DNA of 64,000 bases from an uncultured Prevotellaceae bacterium (GTDB lineage Bacteria; Bacteroidota; Bacteroidia; Bacteroidales; Bacteroidaceae): positions 1 to 64,000 of the forward strand of contig CADBSW010000070.1 of the NCBI GenBank assembly GCA_902797505.1, written 5' to 3'. Under the pieces are notes generated by a model. The model made no database searches and was not told the DNA's origin. It saw only the letters and a program-made list of their open reading frames with translations. A program made the translations under genes and the position numbers. Positions 59,207 through 64,000 of this stretch are shown piece by piece (positions within the stretch are counted from its first letter, which is position 1; every line of letters starts with the position of its first letter).

Positions 59207-61000
59207 ATGAAGATGATACAACGTTTACTGGCAGGTCTTTTTATGCCTATTCGCAAGAATGGGGCATTCTTCTTTTTTATGTATGTACTGGGATTGGTGT
59301 GCTTCTATGGCGTAATCCCTTCTAATACACGTGGATACCGGATATATGAGCATCCGTGGTCGGAGTTGTTTGTGGATGTCTATCTGCTCTGTGTGATCCT
59401 CACCCTTTTCCCGGAGAAAATACGCAAATGGGTGCGGCGCCTCTTTTACGTGATTGCCTACTCGTTGGCCATTATCGATGTGTACTGTTTCGTGAAGTTC
59501 GATAGTCCGATAACTCCTACGATGCTGCTGTTGGTAGGTGAGACGAACAGCAGGGAGGCAGGCGAGTTCTTTACAACCTATCTGACGCCCGATATTCTGT
59601 GGGGCCGACTGACATTTGTGCTGGTGCTCCTGCTTATCCATATCGGTTATGCTGTCCGTTTCCGTAAGAAGAAATTCTCATTACGACTACATACCGACCT
59701 ATCGAAATGGTTTTATCCCCTGATGGGATTAATAACACTTGTCTTGTTTGTGGTCTCCCTGAATGCCTGTTTCCCGAACAAGAAAGCTTATCACAAACTG
59801 ATGTCGTATGACAGGATTGGGGATGTGGAGCATGAACTGACGGAGAAGAATAGGGCTTTTATGTACCAACCGATTTATCGTCTGGTGTTTAGCATCTATG
59901 CCAATCGTCTGACGTCCAAACAGTTGAAAGTGCTGATAGCAGGTATTGATAAGGCGCAGGTAGACAGCTGTAGTTATACCAGCAAGAATATCGTGCTGAT
60001 CATCGGTGAGAGTTATAATCGTTACCACTCACAACTCTATGGTTATGAGAAAGAGACGACACCACTGCAGTTGGAGCGCGCAAGGAAAGGAGAGCTGATC
60101 CCCTATACTGACGTGGTGGCGCCCTGGAACCTTACCAGTTATGTCTTCAAGCATCTCTTCTCGATGTATATAGTAGGCGATAAGGGTGAGTGGTGTGACT
60201 ATCCGCTCTTCCCGGAGCTTTTCCGTAAGGCGGGTTATCATGTGACCTTCCTCACCAACCAGTTCCTGCCGAAGGCCAGAGAAGAGGTATACGATTTTAG
60301 TGGCGGCTTCTTCCTGAATAACCCCGAACTGAGCAAGGCGATGTTCGACACCCGGAATACCCGACTGTATTATTTCGATGAGGGACTGCTGAAGGATTAT
60401 GATAACCTGAAAAAAGAAAGCAAGGAGAACAACCTGATTATCTTCCACCTGAAGGGTCAGCATACCGATTACCGTACGCGTTGTCCGAAGTCGAAGCAGT
60501 TTTACACGAGGGATGATTACGACCGTCCGGGGTTCAGTGCCCGTGAACGGCAGATCATGGCTTATTATGATAACGGCACCCGTTATAATGACTCTATCGT
60601 CAATCAGATCATTACCCGTTTTGAGGATGAGGATGCCATCGTTTTGTATGTGCCCGATCATGGCGAGGAGGTTTTCAGTGGCGATGTACATTTCTATGGA
60701 AGAATGCACTCTACGGAGATTACCGGCCGACTGGCACGCGAGGAGTTTGACATTCCCATGTGGTTCTATTGCTCGCATGAGTATATGGTGAATCATCCCG
60801 AGATATACAGTGCCATCATCCGTTCGAAGGACAAACGGTTTATGACGGATGCTGTTCCTCATCTGCTACTCTATCTGGCCGGCATACACTCCAAATCGTA
60901 TCGTCCGGAGATGAATATCCTTGGAGAAGAATATAACGAAATGCGCCCGAGGATCCTGAAGAATACGACTGATTACGACAAGATAAGAATAAAAAAATGA
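59207..61000 (+). CDS. Phosphoethanolamine transferase-like membrane sulfatase-fold protein
   Basis: A 597-aa alkaline-phosphatase-superfamily protein. Five membrane helices in the first 190 residues, then a periplasmic catalytic domain: IVLIIGESYNRYHSQLYGYE (metal-binding Glu), candidate nucleophile Thr in APWNLTSYVFKHLFS, YVPDHGEEVF and HFYGRMHST (metal ligands). It fits the EptA/Cpt family that adds phosphoethanolamine to lipid A or core sugars; the exact acceptor is unknown. It overlaps the next gene by 4 bp (ATGA). Confidence 0.85.
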   Translation: MKMIQRLLAGLFMPIRKNGAFFFFMYVLGLVCFYGVIPSNTRGYRIYEHPWSELFVDVYLLCVILTLFPEKIRKWVRRLFYVIAYSLAIIDVYCFVKFDSPITPTMLLLVGETNSREAGEFFTTYLTPDILWGRLTFVLVLLLIHIGYAVRFRKKKFSLRLHTDLSKWFYPLMGLITLVLFVVSLNACFPNKKAYHKLMSYDRIGDVEHELTEKNRAFMYQPIYRLVFSIYANRLTSKQLKVLIAGIDKAQVDSCSYTSKNIVLIIGESYNRYHSQLYGYEKETTPLQLERARKGELIPYTDVVAPWNLTSYVFKHLFSMYIVGDKGEWCDYPLFPELFRKAGYHVTFLTNQFLPKAREEVYDFSGGFFLNNPELSKAMFDTRNTRLYYFDEGLLKDYDNLKKESKENNLIIFHLKGQHTDYRTRCPKSKQFYTRDDYDRPGFSARERQIMAYYDNGTRYNDSIVNQIITRFEDEDAIVLYVPDHGEEVFSGDVHFYGRMHSTEITGRLAREEFDIPMWFYCSHEYMVNHPEIYSAIIRSKDKRFMTDAVPHLLLYLAGIHSKSYRPEMNILGEEYNEMRPRILKNTTDYDKIRIKK

Positions 61001-62067
61001 GAAAAGAACTGTTGAGTCGTGCAGAGACGACGGCGCTACGTGGTGTGGCCATCCTGGGCATCATCCTTCATAACTACTGTCATTTCCTGGGGTTTGCTGT
61101 CAAGGAGAATGAGTATACCTTTGACGGGGCACGTCCGCAGCAGATGATGGAGAAGCTGATGACGCTCGACAAGGACCTCTTCATCCATATCTTCTCGTTC
61201 TTCGGGCATTATGGCGTGCCTGTCTTCTTGTTTATCAGTGGTTTCGGACTGGTAATGAAGTATGAGAAGAGCAGCAAGCAAGGACCGGTGGCTGCCATGC
61301 CTTTCATGTGGTATCACTACCTGAAACTGCTCCGACTGATGATTCTCGGTTTTATTACTTTCATCATCGTATATGTCCTGCGGCATGATGATGGGGCCGT
61401 GGTATATGCTGCCGACAGGGTGATCAGTCAACTTACCATGGTGATCAACTTCGTCTATGAGAAGCCGCAGCAGATCATCAAGCCAGGGCCTTACTGGTTC
61501 TTCGGGCTGATGATACAACTGTATCTGCTCTATCGTTTGGTGTGCTATCGCTGGCGACATGTCTCCGTGGTGATTGTTATGATCATCGTGGCTTTCCTGA
61601 TACAGTATCTGTGTAAGGATAACCGTGATGCCCTGAACTATGTCAGGTATAACTTCATTGGCGGACTGCTGCCTTTCGGCATGGGAATCCTCTATGCGCG
61701 TCATGGCAGATCCCTCCCCGTTATGGGGAATATAGCTGTGGTGGTAATCTCCGCTATCATTGTGCTTTACGGCAGTATGACTTTCCTGGCATGGATGGTT
61801 GTTCCCTGCTTTATCGTAACGGGAGCCGTGGCTACCGTACAGCTGTTGTCTGAGCGGATACTCAGTCCTTGGGTGTGGCTGGGAGCCCTCTCTTCGGCGC
61901 TCTTCGTGATGCACCCGGTGATGCGAGAGATTATCATCCCTCACTTCCGTAGGATAGACATCTACTTCGGCATCTGGACATACCTCTTGTCATCTATAGC
62001 CCTTGCCATGCTGCTGCAGTATGTCTTGAAGTGGATCCCCTCACCGAAATTGGGAAAGAAAAAGTAA
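60997..62067 (+). CDS. Acyltransferase 3-family membrane protein (1)
   Basis: A 356-aa protein with about ten hydrophobic helices. The N-terminus has the family pattern R.AETTALRGVAILGIILHNY.H (the conserved Arg-Gly and catalytic His) and a later FFGHYGVPVFLFISGFGL. Such proteins put acetyl or other acyl groups on surface sugars. Translationally coupled to the gene before it. Confidence 0.85.
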   Translation: MRKELLSRAETTALRGVAILGIILHNYCHFLGFAVKENEYTFDGARPQQMMEKLMTLDKDLFIHIFSFFGHYGVPVFLFISGFGLVMKYEKSSKQGPVAAMPFMWYHYLKLLRLMILGFITFIIVYVLRHDDGAVVYAADRVISQLTMVINFVYEKPQQIIKPGPYWFFGLMIQLYLLYRLVCYRWRHVSVVIVMIIVAFLIQYLCKDNRDALNYVRYNFIGGLLPFGMGILYARHGRSLPVMGNIAVVVISAIIVLYGSMTFLAWMVVPCFIVTGAVATVQLLSERILSPWVWLGALSSALFVMHPVMREIIIPHFRRIDIYFGIWTYLLSSIALAMLLQYVLKWIPSPKLGKKK

Positions 62068-62083
62068 CATCATTCAATCTGTC

Positions 62084-63103
62084 ATGGAGAAAGAAATGAG
62101 GAATATCCAACTATCTGATCTGAGTAAGTACCGCGGTGCCCTGATGGGTGTGGCGATGCTGATCATCATCCTTTTCCACATGCCTATCTCGCGTAACTCT
62201 GATTGGTTTGGTTTGGCACGCTGTGGTAATGTGGGTGTGGATATGTTCCTTTTCCTGAGCGGTATCGGTTTATGGTATGCGTGGACAAAGAATCCCTCAT
62301 TCCGCAATTTCTACTGGCGGCGCTATATACGTATCTATCCTACGTGGTTGCTCATGGCCAGTATCTTCTACATCAACAACTACCTGACCGTGAAGGGTGG
62401 GGGATATAGTCCGAACATCTTCCATCTCATTGCCAATATCCTTGTCAACTGGAGTTTCTGGCGTATCGACGACCTTACCTTCTGGTTCATCCCCTCTATC
62501 ATGATGATGTATACCTTCGCACCGCTATATATGAAGTTGATCCAGAAACATCCCGTATGGCGGTGGATGCCGTTGATAGCGCTGTTGTGGTATGCCTTGA
62601 TCCGTTATTATACTCCTCTTTGGCAGGCCGTTGGTCACGTGGAGATCTTCTGGAGTAGGATAGCCGTATTCCTCTTGGGTATCAACTGTGGTGTGTGGGT
62701 AAAAGAGAAACGCAGTTTTGAAACATCCGGATGGGGAATCGTTGCGATCACCTTTATCTTGAGTCTGTGGCTTTGTGTCTTCATCGAATCTACCCGCCGT
62801 GGATCCTTCCCTCCGTTGGCAGAACGCTATGCTTACATCCCTTTGTCAATCAGTGGGATGCTCCTCTTGTGCGCGCTCTTTAGACATCTTCCTTCATGGT
62901 GCCTCCGTATCTTTACGTTCATAGGAGGTATCAGTCTGGAACTTTATCTCGTTCATATTGAGTTCGTGTTGAAATACATCAAAGTCTACCATCTGGGATA
63001 TTGGCTGACAACACTCTCTGTGTTGGCCATCAGCATCCCTCTGGCATGGCTGTTGAGTAAGTTGGTTGATATTCTTGTAAAACGTTTGCCCAAACAGATA
63101 TAA
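62084..63103 (+). CDS. Acyltransferase 3-family membrane protein (2)
   Basis: A 339-aa multi-helix membrane protein similar in plan to the previous one: LSKYRGALMGVAMLIIILFH near the N-terminus, CGNVGVDMFLFLSGIGLWYAW, then FYWRRYIRIYPTWLL. The two acyltransferases are only distantly alike, so each may act on a different group. 16-bp gap to the gene before and 4 bp to the next. Confidence 0.85.
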   Translation: MEKEMRNIQLSDLSKYRGALMGVAMLIIILFHMPISRNSDWFGLARCGNVGVDMFLFLSGIGLWYAWTKNPSFRNFYWRRYIRIYPTWLLMASIFYINNYLTVKGGGYSPNIFHLIANILVNWSFWRIDDLTFWFIPSIMMMYTFAPLYMKLIQKHPVWRWMPLIALLWYALIRYYTPLWQAVGHVEIFWSRIAVFLLGINCGVWVKEKRSFETSGWGIVAITFILSLWLCVFIESTRRGSFPPLAERYAYIPLSISGMLLLCALFRHLPSWCLRIFTFIGGISLELYLVHIEFVLKYIKVYHLGYWLTTLSVLAISIPLAWLLSKLVDILVKRLPKQI

Positions 63104-63107
63104 TCAT

Positions 63108-63989
63108 ATGAGTACTGCAGCCTTAAAACTGATCCGCCCCAAGCAGTGGCTGAAGAATACGTTCGTCTTCATCCCGATGTTTTTTGGTGGTAGTCTGTTA
63201 GACGGAGAAGACGTGTATGCCAGTATCATTACCTTCTTGGCCTTCTCGTTTATCGCCTCGTCTGTGTATTGTTTCAATGATATCTACGATGTGGAGGCCG
63301 ACCGCAAGCATCCTGTCAAGTGCAAACGACCGTTGGCCTCTGGTGAGATAACGATGAAGAAAGCCTATCTGCTCATGGGTTTGATGGCAGTGCTCTCTTT
63401 TGTGATGATCCTTCTTTTACCGGTAGGAAGATGGAAGGTGGGATTGATCATCCTCGGCTATTATATCCTGAATCTCGGCTATTGCGCATGGTTGAAGCAA
63501 CATGCCATTCTCGATGTGTGTATTATCGCCTTCGGTTTTGTGCTTCGTGCCTTGGCAGGAGGTTTTGCCACAGAGATTGTCTTGAGTAAGTGGTTGGTGA
63601 TGATGACCTTCCTGCTCACGCTCTTCCTGTCGTTTGCCAAACGAAGGGATGATGTGCTGCGCATGCAACAGACAGGTGAAGCACCGCGTAAGAATACGAT
63701 CCGCTATAACCTGACGTTTATCAATCAGGCTATTACCATCACGGCATCTGTTACCTTAGTATGCTACATCATGTACACCATCAGTCCGGAAGTAGTGGCA
63801 AGGGTGGGGACCGACTACCTTTATCTTACCTCCATCTACGTGTTGCTGGGCTTACTCCGCTATATCCAGATCACCGTGGTGGATGAGCAGAGTGGAGACC
63901 CCACGAAGATGATGCTGAAAGATCGTTTCACGCAGTTGATCGTATTGCTGTGGGGACTTACCTTCCTGGTACTTATCTATATCTTGTGA
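63108..63989 (+). CDS. UbiA-family prenyltransferase, decaprenylphosphate phosphoribosyltransferase-like
   Basis: A 293-aa protein with about eight membrane helices. The first Asp motif is NDIYDVEADRKHPVKCKRP (N-D-x2-D-x3-D), followed by a second polar motif LSFAKRRDDVLRM. This form of the motif, with RKHP.K..RP, resembles DPPR synthase, which makes decaprenyl-phosphoryl-phosphoribose for D-arabinose donors. The substrate in this organism is uncertain. It would be part of a surface-glycan cluster that goes on beyond the window. Confidence 0.85.
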   Translation: MSTAALKLIRPKQWLKNTFVFIPMFFGGSLLDGEDVYASIITFLAFSFIASSVYCFNDIYDVEADRKHPVKCKRPLASGEITMKKAYLLMGLMAVLSFVMILLLPVGRWKVGLIILGYYILNLGYCAWLKQHAILDVCIIAFGFVLRALAGGFATEIVLSKWLVMMTFLLTLFLSFAKRRDDVLRMQQTGEAPRKNTIRYNLTFINQAITITASVTLVCYIMYTISPEVVARVGTDYLYLTSIYVLLGLLRYIQITVVDEQSGDPTKMMLKDRFTQLIVLLWGLTFLVLIYIL

Positions 63990-64000
63990 TGATGGACAGA
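63989..64000 (+). CDS. Possible start of the next gene (cut by window edge)
   Basis: An ATG at 63989 overlaps the stop of the UbiA-type gene (ATGA), with another ATG at 63992. Only 12 bases remain, so neither frame nor product can be judged. Confidence 0.3.

Noticed and set aside
1..64000. tRNA or rRNA genes, transposases, integrases
   Set aside because: None was recognised in a read of both strands, though without a covariance search small RNAs cannot be excluded.

Overview
The window looks like a chromosome segment from a Prevotella-type member of the Bacteroidota. The evidence is TAnnTTTG -7 promoter boxes in front of many genes, a type III glutamine synthetase, an LL-diaminopimelate aminotransferase, an UpxY-type NusG paralogue, a DUF4290 gene beside murA, and the Bacteroidota forms of the type VI secretion (T6SS) sheath, tube and baseplate proteins. 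No tRNA, rRNA, CRISPR array, transposase or integrase was recognised.

Layout. (1) Positions 1-5140: a membrane-fusion protein and a TolC-like outer membrane protein of an efflux pump on the minus strand, then a repeat-rich 0.8 kb spacer, then a short Fis-type response regulator and a histidine kinase on the plus strand. A near-identical 41-bp element lies in front of both the tolC-like gene and the regulator. (2) Positions 5175-40766: one minus-strand run of 26 genes, about 35.6 kb, that reads as a single T6SS operon. It starts with an UpxY-like antiterminator and ends at a bidirectional terminator shared with the histidine kinase gene. In transcription order it holds upxY-like, tssH/clpV, tssB, tssC, hcp, a giant Hcp with an N-terminal coiled coil, vgrG, an unknown gene, a PAAR-like (DUF4280) gene, an unknown gene, a candidate effector and a DUF2931 candidate immunity gene. 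Next come a ubiquitin-like protein, an E2, two periplasmic proteins with a shared domain, a membrane-anchored JAMM peptidase, a VWA/RING/FHA membrane protein and an E1. These are followed by tssG, tssK, tssE, tssF, a peptidoglycan hydrolase, a Ser/Thr kinase, a WG-repeat-like protein and a PP2C phosphatase. (3) Positions 41282-63989: housekeeping genes for cell wall and lysine precursors, folate, c-di-AMP, nitrogen, tRNA modification and NAD, then an envelope-modification cluster (phosphoethanolamine transferase-like protein, two acyltransferases, a UbiA-type prenyltransferase) that runs to the right edge.

The main result is a complete eukaryote-like ubiquitin-conjugation set (Ubl, E1, E2, RING protein, JAMM peptidase) placed between the effector genes and the baseplate genes of the T6SS. 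The RING protein also carries an FHA domain, and the operon encodes a kinase and a phosphatase, so phosphorylation and Ubl conjugation could meet on one membrane protein. Neither the canonical TssJ/L/M proteins nor obvious TssN/O/P/Q/R proteins are seen. The membrane proteins of the Ubl module may fill that role or may be diverged forms of those proteins.

Several short repeat families are scattered between operons: GC-rich units of about 70 bp, 22-bp tandem arrays at three places, 8-bp and 10-bp tandem repeats, and an inverted TTCACTC-type repeat that has entered the TolC-like gene in frame.
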